NCBI RefSeq assembly: GCF_002210435.1
Contig: NZ_MZMV01000025.1
Span: 1 to 64,000, forward strand
Length of the DNA stretch: 64,000 bases
Direction of reading: 5' to 3'
Source: Micromonospora wenchangensis
GTDB lineage: Bacteria; Actinomycetota; Actinomycetes; Mycobacteriales; Micromonosporaceae
In this document: piece by piece, positions 30,897-39,649 of the stretch
Position numbering within the stretch: position 1 is the first letter of the stretch
Layout: every line of letters starts with the position of its first letter
The notes under the pieces: model-generated
The model's database searches: none
The model's input: only the letters and a program-made list of their open reading frames with translations
Told to the model about the DNA's origin: nothing
Program-made: the position numbers and the translations under genes

Positions 30897-30925
30897 TTAT
30901 CGCCACTGTCACCACACGGTAGCCT
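30897..30925 (+). promoter_or_regulatory. Promoter of the proline-rich protein gene
   Basis: TTATCG (30897-30902), 17 bp, TAGCCT (30920-30925). This lies 26 bp before the GTG at 30952, in a locally A+T-richer patch between divergent genes. Confidence 0.4.
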
Positions 30926-30951
30926 CAGCGGGGGCGACCAAGGAGCGCGCG

Positions 30952-33900
30952 GTGAGTGAAACAGGGCAACCCGGTGCCGCCACCCCGGGAGAGCACGGCG
31001 ACGGGACGGGTCAGCAGGACGACCTGGCCCGTTCCGCCAGTGGGTGGGCACCTACGACCGGGTGGTCCGGCGGCGGCGACGCCCCGGGTTACCGGGAGGC
31101 CGGGTCGCCGTGGAACCGACCCGACCCCGCCGGGGGTTGGGGCGGCCAGCCGGCACGGCACGGTGATCTACCTGCGCCGTTCGCCACCCCGTCGACCGAC
31201 GAGGAGGCCCCCCGTAACGGTCGGGCCCACCGCAATGGTCACGACTCGGCACCGGATTTCCCGGCCCCGCTGCGTCGCCCGGTGAGCGCCCCGCCCGGCG
31301 GGCCGGGCCACCCCACCGGCGATCCCCGGGTCACCGACGGTGACCGGCTCGTCGTGCCGGCCCCCCGGCCGGTGCCCCCGACCGAACGGCCGGACCCGGA
31401 GGCCGCCCGGCACGCCTCCGACGACCCCGCCGCGCCCCGCTGGCCCGCAGGCGACCTGCCCACTTCGGCCCCACCCGCGGTGCAGGTCCCCCCGGTGGGC
31501 ACCGCCGCCTCCGGCTTCGAGGTACCCCCCGGCTTCCACGCCCCCGAGCGGGCCGGGGCCGGCCCCGGCGACGACCCCCGCGACCGCTTCCCCGGGCCGG
31601 ACGCGCCCCGCGGGACCGACCGCCCCGAACCCACCGCCGACACCGGGCCGCCCGGAACGGACCCCCGGGGCACCGGTGCGCGCGGTGCCGGGGAGCCGAC
31701 GCCCGGCGACCGCCGGGCGACCGCCGGGCCGGACGAGCCGGACTGGTCCGGACCGAGCTGGAACCGGCCGAGCTGGGGCGGGACCTGGGCACCCTCCTGG
31801 TCCCGGGACGAGGAACCACCCGCCGGCCGACGGACCCGCGCCGAACGCGCGGCGGAGTGGTCGGCCGAGGCCGCCCGCCCGTACGAGCCGGTGCGCGCCG
31901 AGCCGGCCCGGCCGTACCAGCCGGTGCGCGCCGAGCCCGCCCGGCCGTACGAGCCGGTGCGCTCCGAGGTGCCCCGCCCGTACGAGCTGACCAGGACCGA
32001 ACCGGCCACCCCGCCGGCCCTGCCGGAGCCCACCGTCGAGCGTTCCGGGCGGGAACGGCCGGCCGCCGAGCGGGTCGCCCCGGGGCGTCCCGGTGTCGAC
32101 CACCCCGAGCGCGCCTGGTCCGGGCACACCGGGGAACACCCCGTACCGGACCGCGACGAGCGCGCCGACCGGGCTGAGCGGCACGAGCCCACCGACCGCT
32201 CCGAGCGCGACCGGCCCGGTCCGGACTGGTCCGAGCGGAGCACCCGCCCGGAGCGGGACTGGTCCGACCCCGCCGGGCGGGACTGGTCCGAGCGGTCCGG
32301 TCGGGACTGGTCCGACCCGGCCGGGCGGAACTGGTCCGGTCCCGGCGAGCGGGACCGGTCGCCGGCCGAGCCGCCCGCGCCGCAGCGGCCGCACCCCGCC
32401 GACCGGCCCGGCTGGTCGACGGGGAGACCCGCCGAGGCGCCCCGGGACGTGCCGGCCGGCCCGCCGCCCCTGCCCCGGGACGAGCCCGCCGGCCGGGACG
32501 AACCGGGCACCGTGCCCCTGACCCGCGACGAGCCCACCGGCCTGCGGGACGAGCGGGCCGCCACGCTGCCGGCCGCCGTCCGCGCCGACCAGCCGTTCCG
32601 GCTCCCGCGCGACGAACCGTCGCCCCGCCCGGCGACCGCCCCGGCCGGCCGCGCCGACCAGCCGTTCCGGCTCCGGTCGGTGCCCACCGAGCCGGCCGTC
32701 CCCACCGACCTGCCCGGCCACCCGCCGGAGCCCCTCCCCACCGCCGGTGCCCCCGCCACGAGCGGGCCACGCCGCCTGGACCAGATCCCCGCAGCGCCCG
32801 CCCCGACGAGCGCACCCCCCTACGCGGCCCGCCGATCCGCGCCCGACCCGCTGACCACGACCGAGCCGGTGGTGGACGGACGGAGACCGGACCGGGGCAC
32901 GGCGGTGCTGCCGCAGCGCGTCCCCGCCGAACCGGACGTGCCCGTCGTGCCGGAGCCGCCAGCCGTGGAGCCCCCCGCCGAGACCCCGGAACGCGCCCGG
33001 ATCGCCACCCACCTGCGCCGCGACGACGAGCCCGCCCCGCTGCGGGAACGTCCCGAGGGCTTCGACGTCAACGCGATCCTGGACGCCGTACGTGAGGTGG
33101 CCGGGGTCCGCGACGCGGCGCTGCGGCGTACCCCGGCCGGGGCGCACAGCCTGCGGCTCGACCTGTCCGACGGGGCCGACCCGGCGGAGGTGAGCCGGCT
33201 GGTGGCCCGCCTGCTCCAGGAGCGGATGGGTCTCGCCGCCGCACCGCAGAGCCTGTCCGGTGAGCCGAGCGCCGCGGTGCCGCCGCCGATGCGCCGCCGT
33301 ACCGGTGAACCCCGCGTCGTCGATCCGACCGTCGGGGTGCCGACCCCGGCGACCGAGCGGCCGGCCGGTGATCCGGCCCGGTCGGCGGAGCCGCCGTCCG
33401 CCCGGCCCGGTGCGGAGCGACCGGCCGCCGGGGTACGCGCCGACGCGGCGACCGGGAGCCCGGCGCGCGACGTCGAGGACCCGCCGGCCGAGCAGTCACC
33501 GACGGTGTCCGGGGTGCCCCGGCGACGCCGGCAGTCGACCCCGCACCGGGGACGCGCCAGCGTGGAGGAGACCCTGCCGGGTGCGCTGCCGCCGACCGGC
33601 AGCCCGGCGACGCTCAACGCGTCGTACTCGGGCGGGCAGATGACCACGACGGAGACCGCGCCCTCGCGACCGCTGGACACCGGCGGCGTGCCGGGGCCCC
33701 GGGTGGTCATCGACCACGTCCAGGTGAGCACCTTCGGCCTGGACGCCAACGTCGAGGTACGCCTGCTCACCGCCGGTGAGCCGGCCGCCGGGCACGCCAC
33801 CGGGCCGGCCGTGGACGGGTACGTCCTGCGGCTGTGCGCGGTGGCCGCCGCCGCTGCCGTCGACGAGTTGCTGCGGCACGCCGAGCGCACCGCCGAACGG

Positions 33901-34098
33901 GGGCGGTGCTTCGTCGAGCACGCGGCCGTGGTGCCGTTCGGCAGCTGCGAGGTGGCGACGGTGGTGGTGCTGCTGGTCTGCGACGGCTGGGTGGAGCAGT
34001 TGGCCGGGTCGGCGCTGGTCTCCGGTGACCCGCGCCAGGCGGTGGTGCGGGCGACCCTGGCGGCGGTCAACCGTCGGCTGGAAGCGTTGCTCGCCTGA
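30952..34098 (+). CDS. Large proline-rich, mostly disordered protein with conserved C-terminal domains
   Basis: A 1048-aa cytoplasmic protein; no signal or membrane segment. Residues 1-690 are low complexity, rich in P, R, E, D, A and T, with short repeats: PYEPVRAEPAR-type units around 309-350 and RDWSDPAGRDWSERSG-type units around 421-466. Two folded parts follow. About 704-770 (FDVNAILDAVREVAGVRDAA, LRLDLSDGADPAEVSRLVAR) looks ACT/ferredoxin-like. About 917-1048 (RVVIDHVQVSTFGLDANVEV) contains a helix-rich AVAAAAAVDELLRHAERTAE and strands EVATVVVLLVCDGWVEQL. GTG 30952 has AAGGAG upstream. Function unknown; a scaffold is plausible. Confidence 0.7.
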   Translation: MSETGQPGAATPGEHGDGTGQQDDLARSASGWAPTTGWSGGGDAPGYREAGSPWNRPDPAGGWGGQPARHGDLPAPFATPSTDEEAPRNGRAHRNGHDSAPDFPAPLRRPVSAPPGGPGHPTGDPRVTDGDRLVVPAPRPVPPTERPDPEAARHASDDPAAPRWPAGDLPTSAPPAVQVPPVGTAASGFEVPPGFHAPERAGAGPGDDPRDRFPGPDAPRGTDRPEPTADTGPPGTDPRGTGARGAGEPTPGDRRATAGPDEPDWSGPSWNRPSWGGTWAPSWSRDEEPPAGRRTRAERAAEWSAEAARPYEPVRAEPARPYQPVRAEPARPYEPVRSEVPRPYELTRTEPATPPALPEPTVERSGRERPAAERVAPGRPGVDHPERAWSGHTGEHPVPDRDERADRAERHEPTDRSERDRPGPDWSERSTRPERDWSDPAGRDWSERSGRDWSDPAGRNWSGPGERDRSPAEPPAPQRPHPADRPGWSTGRPAEAPRDVPAGPPPLPRDEPAGRDEPGTVPLTRDEPTGLRDERAATLPAAVRADQPFRLPRDEPSPRPATAPAGRADQPFRLRSVPTEPAVPTDLPGHPPEPLPTAGAPATSGPRRLDQIPAAPAPTSAPPYAARRSAPDPLTTTEPVVDGRRPDRGTAVLPQRVPAEPDVPVVPEPPAVEPPAETPERARIATHLRRDDEPAPLRERPEGFDVNAILDAVREVAGVRDAALRRTPAGAHSLRLDLSDGADPAEVSRLVARLLQERMGLAAAPQSLSGEPSAAVPPPMRRRTGEPRVVDPTVGVPTPATERPAGDPARSAEPPSARPGAERPAAGVRADAATGSPARDVEDPPAEQSPTVSGVPRRRRQSTPHRGRASVEETLPGALPPTGSPATLNASYSGGQMTTTETAPSRPLDTGGVPGPRVVIDHVQVSTFGLDANVEVRLLTAGEPAAGHATGPAVDGYVLRLCAVAAAAAVDELLRHAERTAERGRCFVEHAAVVPFGSCEVATVVVLLVCDGWVEQLAGSALVSGDPRQAVVRATLAAVNRRLEALLA

Positions 34099-34144
34099 CC
34101 GGCCACATTGTCGGCACGGGGCCGGAACGGGAACACTTGCCGGT

Positions 34145-35182
34145 ATGAAGCGCGCCGCCCTCTGGCCCGAGGAGCACCTGCCCCCGCACCGGCTGCCCCC
34201 GCCCTGGCCCGGCCGGCCGGTACGCCTCGACGGAACGGTCACCTACGTCCGGGACACCCCGGCCACCGGCCCGGACGCGGAACCGGCGCTGTACGTGCAC
34301 GGGCTGGGCGGTTCGTCGCAGAACTGGACGGACCTCGCCGGTCTGCTCGCCGACCGGCTCGACGGGCAGGCGATCGACCTGCCGGGCTTCGGTCGCAGCG
34401 AGCCGGGGCTGCGGTACACGATCCCGGCCTTCGCCGACCGGGTGGTGCGCTGGATCGAACACTCCGGCCGGGGCCCGGTGCACCTGTTCGGCAACTCGCT
34501 GGGCGGCGCCGTCTCGGTGTACGTCGCCGGCCGCCGGCCGGACCTGGTGCGTACCCTGACGTTGATCTCCCCGGCGCTGCCGTTCCTGAACTTCGGCCGC
34601 TCGTTGCAGGGGCGGATGCTGCCGCTGCTGGCCATTCCGCGCGGGGAGCGGCTGGCCGCCTGGCGGCTGGCCCAGCTCGCTCCGGAGGTGATGGCCCAGC
34701 AGGCGATGGAGGCGTGCGTGGCCGACCTGAGCCGGATCAGCGAGCAGCGCCGGCAGGAGGCGTTGGATGAGATCCGGGTCCGCTACGAGGCACCCCACTA
34801 CGCCGCCGCGTACGTCCGCACGTTCCGGGGGCTGGTCGCCAGTTTCCTGCGGTCGTACCTGCCGGGGCCGGAGTCGCTGTGGCGGATCGCCGCCGGCATC
34901 GCAGCGCCCACGCTGGTGGTCGGGGGGATGAAGGACCGGCTGGTGGACGTCCGGGTGGCACCGCAGACGGCCCGGGTCATCCCGGACAGCCGGCTGATGA
35001 TGCTGGCCGACGTCGGGCACGTGGCCCAGTTGGAGGTGCCGCGTACGGTGGCCCGCGCCGTGCTGCACCTGCTCGCCGAGTCGACGCCGGGCCCGTCGGC
35101 GCAGCGTCCCGCGACCCTGCCCGGTGATGACGCGCCGGGGTCCGGTGATGACGGAAGGTGGCTTCCCGGCATGGCATCCTGA
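34145..35182 (+). CDS. Alpha/beta hydrolase
   Basis: A 345-aa cytoplasmic hydrolase. The oxyanion region is YVHGLGGSSQNW; the nucleophile elbow is GNSLGG (Ser in G-x-S-x-G form); the acid is Asp in VVGGMKDRLVD; the base is His in DVGHVAQLE. A helical lid lies about residues 135-240. The family covers esterases, lipases and haloperoxidase-like enzymes; I cannot name the substrate. It starts 46 bp after the proline-rich gene and may share its transcript. The Ala/Gly/Asp-rich final 30 residues are probably disordered. Confidence 0.85.
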   Translation: MKRAALWPEEHLPPHRLPPPWPGRPVRLDGTVTYVRDTPATGPDAEPALYVHGLGGSSQNWTDLAGLLADRLDGQAIDLPGFGRSEPGLRYTIPAFADRVVRWIEHSGRGPVHLFGNSLGGAVSVYVAGRRPDLVRTLTLISPALPFLNFGRSLQGRMLPLLAIPRGERLAAWRLAQLAPEVMAQQAMEACVADLSRISEQRRQEALDEIRVRYEAPHYAAAYVRTFRGLVASFLRSYLPGPESLWRIAAGIAAPTLVVGGMKDRLVDVRVAPQTARVIPDSRLMMLADVGHVAQLEVPRTVARAVLHLLAESTPGPSAQRPATLPGDDAPGSGDDGRWLPGMAS

Positions 35183-35187
35183 CCCGG

Positions 35188-36213
35188 ATGTCTGCGCTCC
35201 CCTCCCGTGAACCGCGTCCGATCCTCCTCCCACGGCCGGCGTCCGGCACCGCCCGCTGGCGTCCGACCGCGCTGGTGGTCCTGCTGCTGGTGGTGACCTC
35301 CGGCGGGCTGGCCGTCGCCACCCCGCCGCCGGCTGCCGGCCGGCCGCTCGCCGGTGCGGCGACGACACCGGGCGGCCCGAACGGTTACGCGCCGGGCCCG
35401 GCCGGCCTGCCCGGCGTACCCGCGTCCGGTGTGACCGCCGGATCGCCCGGTGCCACCGGGGCGTTCGGTGACGGGGTGGCGTCCGGTGCGGGCGGGCCGT
35501 TCGGTGACGGCGGGCCGGTCGGTGCTCCGGGCGGGGTCGGGTCTGCCCCGCCGGTGCCCGCGCCGGCACCGGCCGGTGCCGTGGTCCCGGCGGCGACGGT
35601 GCCGCCGTCGGCGCTGTCCGGCCCGGTGCCGGCGACCGGCCGGGGCACCTTCCGCTACGACGACCGGGCCGGGGCGACGCTCGGCCGCTCCGGCGGCGTG
35701 CGGCGCTACCGGGTGGCCGTGGAGGACGGCTCCGGCGAGGACGTGCGTGCCTTCTCCGACGAGGTGCAGGCGGCCCTGGCCGGGCCGGGGAGCTGGGTGG
35801 ACGGCGGCCGGTTGCGGCTGCGCCGGGTGCCGGGGGACGCGTCGGCCGAGTTCACCGTGCTGCTGGCGACGCGTGGCACGGCGGGGCGGCTGTGCCGGGC
35901 CGGTGGTGTGGACATCCGGGTCGGTGGCGTGCCGTACACGTCGTGCCGCGCGCCCGGGAAGGTGATCATCAACCTGGACCGGTGGCGGACGTCGGTGCCG
36001 CACTTCGTCCGGGCCGGGGTGCCGCTGCCGGTCTACCGGACGTACGTGGTGAACCACGAGGTGGGTCACCAGTTGGGGCACCGCCACGAGGGGTGTCCGG
36101 GGGCGGGCCGGCCCGCGCCGGTGATGCAGCAGCAGTCGCTGTTCCTGCGGGGCTGCACGGCGAACCCGTGGCCGTACCGGGACGGCCGCCGGTACGCCGG
36201 CCCGGCGCTCTGA
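35188..36213 (+). CDS. DUF3152 secreted zincin-like protein, copy 1
   Basis: A 341-aa exported protein. A signal/anchor helix (about residues 28-50, TALVVLLLVVTSGGLAVA), a long Gly/Pro/Ala linker (to about 160) and a DUF3152 domain (about 165-341). The domain contains NHEVGHQLGHRHEGC, which fits the HExxHxxGxxH zinc motif of metzincin-type peptidases, followed by VMQQQS (possible Met-turn) and three Cys. ATG 35188 lies 5 bp after the hydrolase stop; an in-frame GTG at 35158 would overlap that gene and has no better ribosome-binding site. Substrate unknown. Confidence 0.75.
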   Translation: MSALPSREPRPILLPRPASGTARWRPTALVVLLLVVTSGGLAVATPPPAAGRPLAGAATTPGGPNGYAPGPAGLPGVPASGVTAGSPGATGAFGDGVASGAGGPFGDGGPVGAPGGVGSAPPVPAPAPAGAVVPAATVPPSALSGPVPATGRGTFRYDDRAGATLGRSGGVRRYRVAVEDGSGEDVRAFSDEVQAALAGPGSWVDGGRLRLRRVPGDASAEFTVLLATRGTAGRLCRAGGVDIRVGGVPYTSCRAPGKVIINLDRWRTSVPHFVRAGVPLPVYRTYVVNHEVGHQLGHRHEGCPGAGRPAPVMQQQSLFLRGCTANPWPYRDGRRYAGPAL

Positions 36214-36340
36214 ACCCCGTCGCCGCCGTCGGCGAGGTGTCCGGGCCCGGTGCCCGGGCGGTTACCGGAGAAGTGAAACATGTTCTCGTAATTTGCGGCA
36301 ATAGCGGGTTTATGCCCGATTAGTCTGCCATGCTGGCCGG

Positions 36341-37276
36341 GTGAGCACCGAGTCCGCCGAGCGCCCGGAGCCGCCGGCCGCCGGCCGGCCCGACCCGCGC
36401 CACACCGATCCGTACGCCGCCGGCCCGTACCGGACCGGCCCGCGGCACGTCGACCCGCGCTCCGCGTGGTGGCACGGCGAGCCGGGCGTCGGGCCGCGCC
36501 GCAGCCGCCGGATGCGCCGGCGTCGTCGGCGGGCCGTCCTGCTCGGCCTGGCCCTGCTCGGCGCGGGCGCGGGCGGGTTCGTCATCCTCCAACCGGAGCC
36601 CGGTCCGGGCAGCCCCGAGCAGGTCGCGGGGCGGGTGGCCGACGGGGCCGGCGGTGGCCGGCTGCCCGACGGGGTACGCGCGGAGCGGACCGCCGTCGCC
36701 TATCCGCGCAGCGGACCCGGCCGCTTCACCGCCGCCGAGGGCCGCTCCGAGGTGTACGGCTTCGAGGGCCCGTTGCACCGCTACCGGATCGAGGTGGAGC
36801 AGGACACCGGGCAGGACGTGGACACGTTCGCCGCCGCCGTCGACGCCACGCTCGGCGACCCGAACAGCTGGATCCGCTCCGGCGAGCTGCGCCTGCAACG
36901 GGTGCCGGAGATCGCCGCCGCCGACTTCATCATCTACCTCGCCACCCCCGCCACCTCGGAGCGGATGTGCGCCGAGGGCGGGCTGGACACCGAGGGCTAC
37001 ACCTCCTGCCGGCTGCCCGGCCGGGTGGTCATCAACCTGGCCCGCTGGATGGAGGCGGTGCCGGACTACGGCGCACCCCTGTCGGTCTACCGGACGTACG
37101 TGGTGAACCACGAGGTGGGGCACGAACTCGGCGAGGAACACCAGGCGTGCCCCGGCCCCGGCGAGCCGGCACCGGTGATGCAGCAGCAGACGTACGGGCT
37201 GGACGGCTGCGTGGCGAACGCCTGGCCGTACGTCGACGGCTCGCTCTACTCCGGCGATCTCGTACCCGGCAGTTGA
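36341..37276 (+). CDS. DUF3152 secreted zincin-like protein, copy 2
   Basis: A 311-aa paralogue of the preceding gene. A basic cytoplasmic N-terminus (1-65, ending RRSRRMRRRRRRA) precedes one membrane helix (about 66-84) and the DUF3152 domain (about 125-311). The zinc motif is NHEVGHELGEEHQAC, again HExxHxxGxxH, then VMQQQTYGLDGCVANAWPY. The two domains are clearly homologous while the N-termini are unrelated in layout. They are separated by 127 bp with an A+T-rich patch, so copy 2 may have its own promoter. GTG start. Confidence 0.75.
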   Translation: MSTESAERPEPPAAGRPDPRHTDPYAAGPYRTGPRHVDPRSAWWHGEPGVGPRRSRRMRRRRRRAVLLGLALLGAGAGGFVILQPEPGPGSPEQVAGRVADGAGGGRLPDGVRAERTAVAYPRSGPGRFTAAEGRSEVYGFEGPLHRYRIEVEQDTGQDVDTFAAAVDATLGDPNSWIRSGELRLQRVPEIAAADFIIYLATPATSERMCAEGGLDTEGYTSCRLPGRVVINLARWMEAVPDYGAPLSVYRTYVVNHEVGHELGEEHQACPGPGEPAPVMQQQTYGLDGCVANAWPYVDGSLYSGDLVPGS

Positions 37277-37387
37277 GATATTCCCGCTCCCGCATGTCGG
37301 ACGGGGTGTCACTGCTCATGGCCGAAGGGTGGTCGCCCGAGCAACAATGGCTCGGTTCGCCATCAGCCGATCACCGGGGAGTCCACC

Positions 37388-38569
37388 GTGTCGTTGCCCC
37401 CGCTCGTCGAACCCGCCGCCGAGCTGACCGTTGACGAGATCCGTCGCTACTCCCGTCACCTGATCATCCCCGATGTGGGGGTCGAGGGGCAGAAGCGGTT
37501 GAAGAACGCCCGGGTGCTCTGTGTGGGTGCCGGTGGCCTCGGTTCGCCGGCCCTGATGTACCTGGCCGCCGCCGGGGTCGGGACGCTCGGCATCATCGAC
37601 TTCGACACCGTCGACGAGTCCAACCTCCAGCGCCAGATCATCCACGGCGTCTCCGACATCGGCCGGTCCAAGGCCGAGTCCGCCGCCGCGTCGATCCGCG
37701 AGATCAACCCGCTGGTCCAGGTGGAGATCCACAACACCGCCCTGGACCGGGAGAACGTCCGGGACATCTTCGCCCGGTACGACCTGATCGTCGACGGCAC
37801 CGACAACTTCGCCACCCGCTACATGGTCAACGACGCGGCGGTGCTGCTCGGCAAGCCGTACGTCTGGGGGTCGATCTACCGGTTCGACGGCCAGGCGTCG
37901 GTCTTCTGGGCCGAGCACGGCCCCTGCTACCGCTGCCTCTACCCGGAGCCCCCGCCGCCCGGCATGGTGCCGTCCTGCGCCGAGGGCGGCGTGCTCGGCG
38001 TGCTCTGCGCGTCGATCGGGTCGATCCAGGTCAACGAGGCGATCAAGCTGCTCGCCGGGATCGGCGAGCCGCTGGTCGGCCGGCTGATGGTCTACGACGC
38101 CCTGGAGATGAGCTACCGCAAGATCAAGGTCCGGAAGGACCCGAACTGCGTGCTCTGCGGGGAGAACCCCACGGTCACCGACCTGCTGGAGGACTACGAG
38201 GACTTCTGCGGCGCGGTCTCCGAGGCCGCCCAGGAGGCAATCGTCGACGCGACCATCACCGCCACCGAGCTGAAGGAGTGGCAGGACGCCGGCAAGGACA
38301 TCTTCCTGGTCGACGTCCGGGAGCCCGCCGAGTACGAGATCGTCCGGATCCCCGGCTCCACCCTGATCCCCAAGGGCGAGATCATCTCGGGCGAGGCGCT
38401 GGCCAAGCTCCCGCAGGACAAGCAGGTCGTGCTGCACTGCAAGTCCGGGGTCCGCTCCGCCGAGGCGCTCGCCGCGCTCAAGGCGGCCGGGTTCCGCGAC
38501 GCGGTGCACGTCCAGGGCGGGGTGCTCTCCTGGATCAAGCAGATCGATCCCTCGCTGCCGGCGTACTGA
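37388..38569 (+). CDS. moeZ: Adenylyltransferase/sulfurtransferase MoeZ
   Basis: A 393-aa cytoplasmic fusion of a ThiF/MoeB-type adenylyltransferase and a C-terminal rhodanese. ATP-binding GAGGLGSPALMYLAAAGVG (about residues 48-66), RQIIH, DGTDNFATRY, and zinc cysteines CYRCLYP...CVLCG are present. The rhodanese domain (about 285-390) has its active-site Cys in LHCKSGVRSAEAL. MoeZ adenylates and thiocarboxylates small ubiquitin-like sulfur carriers (MoaD, CysO, ThiS-like), serving molybdopterin, thiamine and cysteine pathways and, in actinomycetes, sulfur-containing natural products. GTG start; clear terminator downstream. Confidence 0.92.
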   Translation: MSLPPLVEPAAELTVDEIRRYSRHLIIPDVGVEGQKRLKNARVLCVGAGGLGSPALMYLAAAGVGTLGIIDFDTVDESNLQRQIIHGVSDIGRSKAESAAASIREINPLVQVEIHNTALDRENVRDIFARYDLIVDGTDNFATRYMVNDAAVLLGKPYVWGSIYRFDGQASVFWAEHGPCYRCLYPEPPPPGMVPSCAEGGVLGVLCASIGSIQVNEAIKLLAGIGEPLVGRLMVYDALEMSYRKIKVRKDPNCVLCGENPTVTDLLEDYEDFCGAVSEAAQEAIVDATITATELKEWQDAGKDIFLVDVREPAEYEIVRIPGSTLIPKGEIISGEALAKLPQDKQVVLHCKSGVRSAEALAALKAAGFRDAVHVQGGVLSWIKQIDPSLPAY

Positions 38570-38580
38570 CCTGGGCCGCA

Positions 38581-38611
38581 GGCCGGGGGTGGTGACGAAC
38601 CGCCCCCGGCC
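38581..38611 (+). terminator. Hairpin terminator after moeZ
   Basis: GGCCGGGGGTGG pairs with CCGCCCCCGGCC (one wobble pair) around TGACGAA, 11 bp after the moeZ stop codon. Confidence 0.6.
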
Positions 38612-38649
38612 CCGACCGATTCCCCGAGGCGGGATCGCGTCAGCGCCGG

Positions 38650-38655
38650 TAGCGT
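38650..38655 (+). promoter_or_regulatory. -10 box TAGCGT of a probable leaderless promoter
   Basis: TAGCGT, seven bases, then GTG 38663; no ribosome-binding site. The second codon is also GTG. Confidence 0.45.
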
Positions 38656-38662
38656 CAGCGCC

Positions 38663-39616
38663 GTGGTGGACTTGGATGCCGCGGTCGGCTTCGTCGTGGC
38701 GCACGGCGACGCGGTGGACCGTGCCCGGCTGTCCCGGTTGCGCACCGGTGCGCCCGTACCCCCCGACCTGCTCGACGCGGCCGAGGTCGGGCAGACCCCC
38801 GACGGCGGCTGGCCGGCCCTGCTCGGCGGTGACGTGCCGTCCATCGACGCCACCTGCTTCCGCCTCGCCGAACTGGACGACCTCGGCGCGCTCGGCCGGC
38901 CGGCGGCCCGGCACGCCCTGGACTGGCTGGCCGCCCGGCAACTACCCGACGGCGGCTGGGACGAGGACCCGAGGCTGGCCGGCAGCGCCCCCGAGTGGGC
39001 CACCCCGGGTGACCCGGAGGCCCGGCTCTACCTCTCGGCCAACGCCGCGTTCTGGCTCAGCGTGGCCGGTCGGGACGCCCGCGCCGCAGGCCCGCTCGAC
39101 CACCGCGTCGGCGGCGCGTACGCCGGGGTGGTGCAGGCGGCGGCGCAGGCCCTGGCCGGGCAGCTCGCCCCGGACGGCAGTTGGCCGTCGTTCCTGGCCG
39201 CCGGCTGGTTGAGCGCGGCCGTGCTGCACCGCCAGCAGCTCTACTACGAGTCGGCCCGGATCCAGGCGGTGCTGGCCGAACGGATGCCGAAGCTGTCCCC
39301 GGCCGACGTGGCCGCGCTCGCCGCCACGCTGCGCCGGGTCGAGGTGGGCGAGGAGCAGTGGGTGCTGGTGTCGGCCCGCAAGCGGCTCGCCGAGACCCAG
39401 CGCAGCGACGGCGGCTGGGACAGCGACGACGGCCACCAGTTCGACGTGCACACCACGCTCACCGCGATCCGCGCCTGCCGCCCGATCGGCCCGGTCTTCC
39501 CGCCCGGCTCCCCGATCGCCCCGATGGGCTCGCCGGTGACGCCACCCGGCTCGCCTGTCGTGCGCCGGTCCCGGCCGGTCCCGCCGCCGACCGACGACGA
39601 GCCCGGCACCTGGTGA
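38663..39616 (+). CDS. Prenyltransferase/squalene-cyclase repeat protein
   Basis: A 317-aa soluble protein with alpha-alpha repeats of the squalene-hopene cyclase/prenyltransferase type. The motifs EVGQTPDGGWPAL, ARQLPDGGWDEDP, LAPDGSWPSF and ETQRSDGGWDSDD resemble the QW repeats that stabilise these barrels. The catalytic DxDD of class II cyclases is not seen, and the protein is half the length of a full cyclase, so it is more likely a binding or degenerate protein than a terpene cyclase. The Pro-rich C-terminus (about 270-317) is disordered. No terpene genes are nearby. Confidence 0.6.
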   Translation: MVDLDAAVGFVVAHGDAVDRARLSRLRTGAPVPPDLLDAAEVGQTPDGGWPALLGGDVPSIDATCFRLAELDDLGALGRPAARHALDWLAARQLPDGGWDEDPRLAGSAPEWATPGDPEARLYLSANAAFWLSVAGRDARAAGPLDHRVGGAYAGVVQAAAQALAGQLAPDGSWPSFLAAGWLSAAVLHRQQLYYESARIQAVLAERMPKLSPADVAALAATLRRVEVGEEQWVLVSARKRLAETQRSDGGWDSDDGHQFDVHTTLTAIRACRPIGPVFPPGSPIAPMGSPVTPPGSPVVRRSRPVPPPTDDEPGTW

Positions 39617-39640
39617 CCCCGGCCCCGGGCGGGGCCGGGG
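39617..39640. terminator. Bidirectional hairpin terminator
   Basis: CCCCGGCCCC pairs perfectly with GGGGCCGGGG around GGGC. It lies between the convergent cyclase-repeat gene and proA. Confidence 0.6.
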
Positions 39641-39649
39641 CCGGGCGGC

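Noticed and set aside
38663-39616. Terpene biosynthetic gene cluster
   Set aside because: The only terpene-like gene is a partial QW-repeat protein; neighbours are moeZ and proBA.
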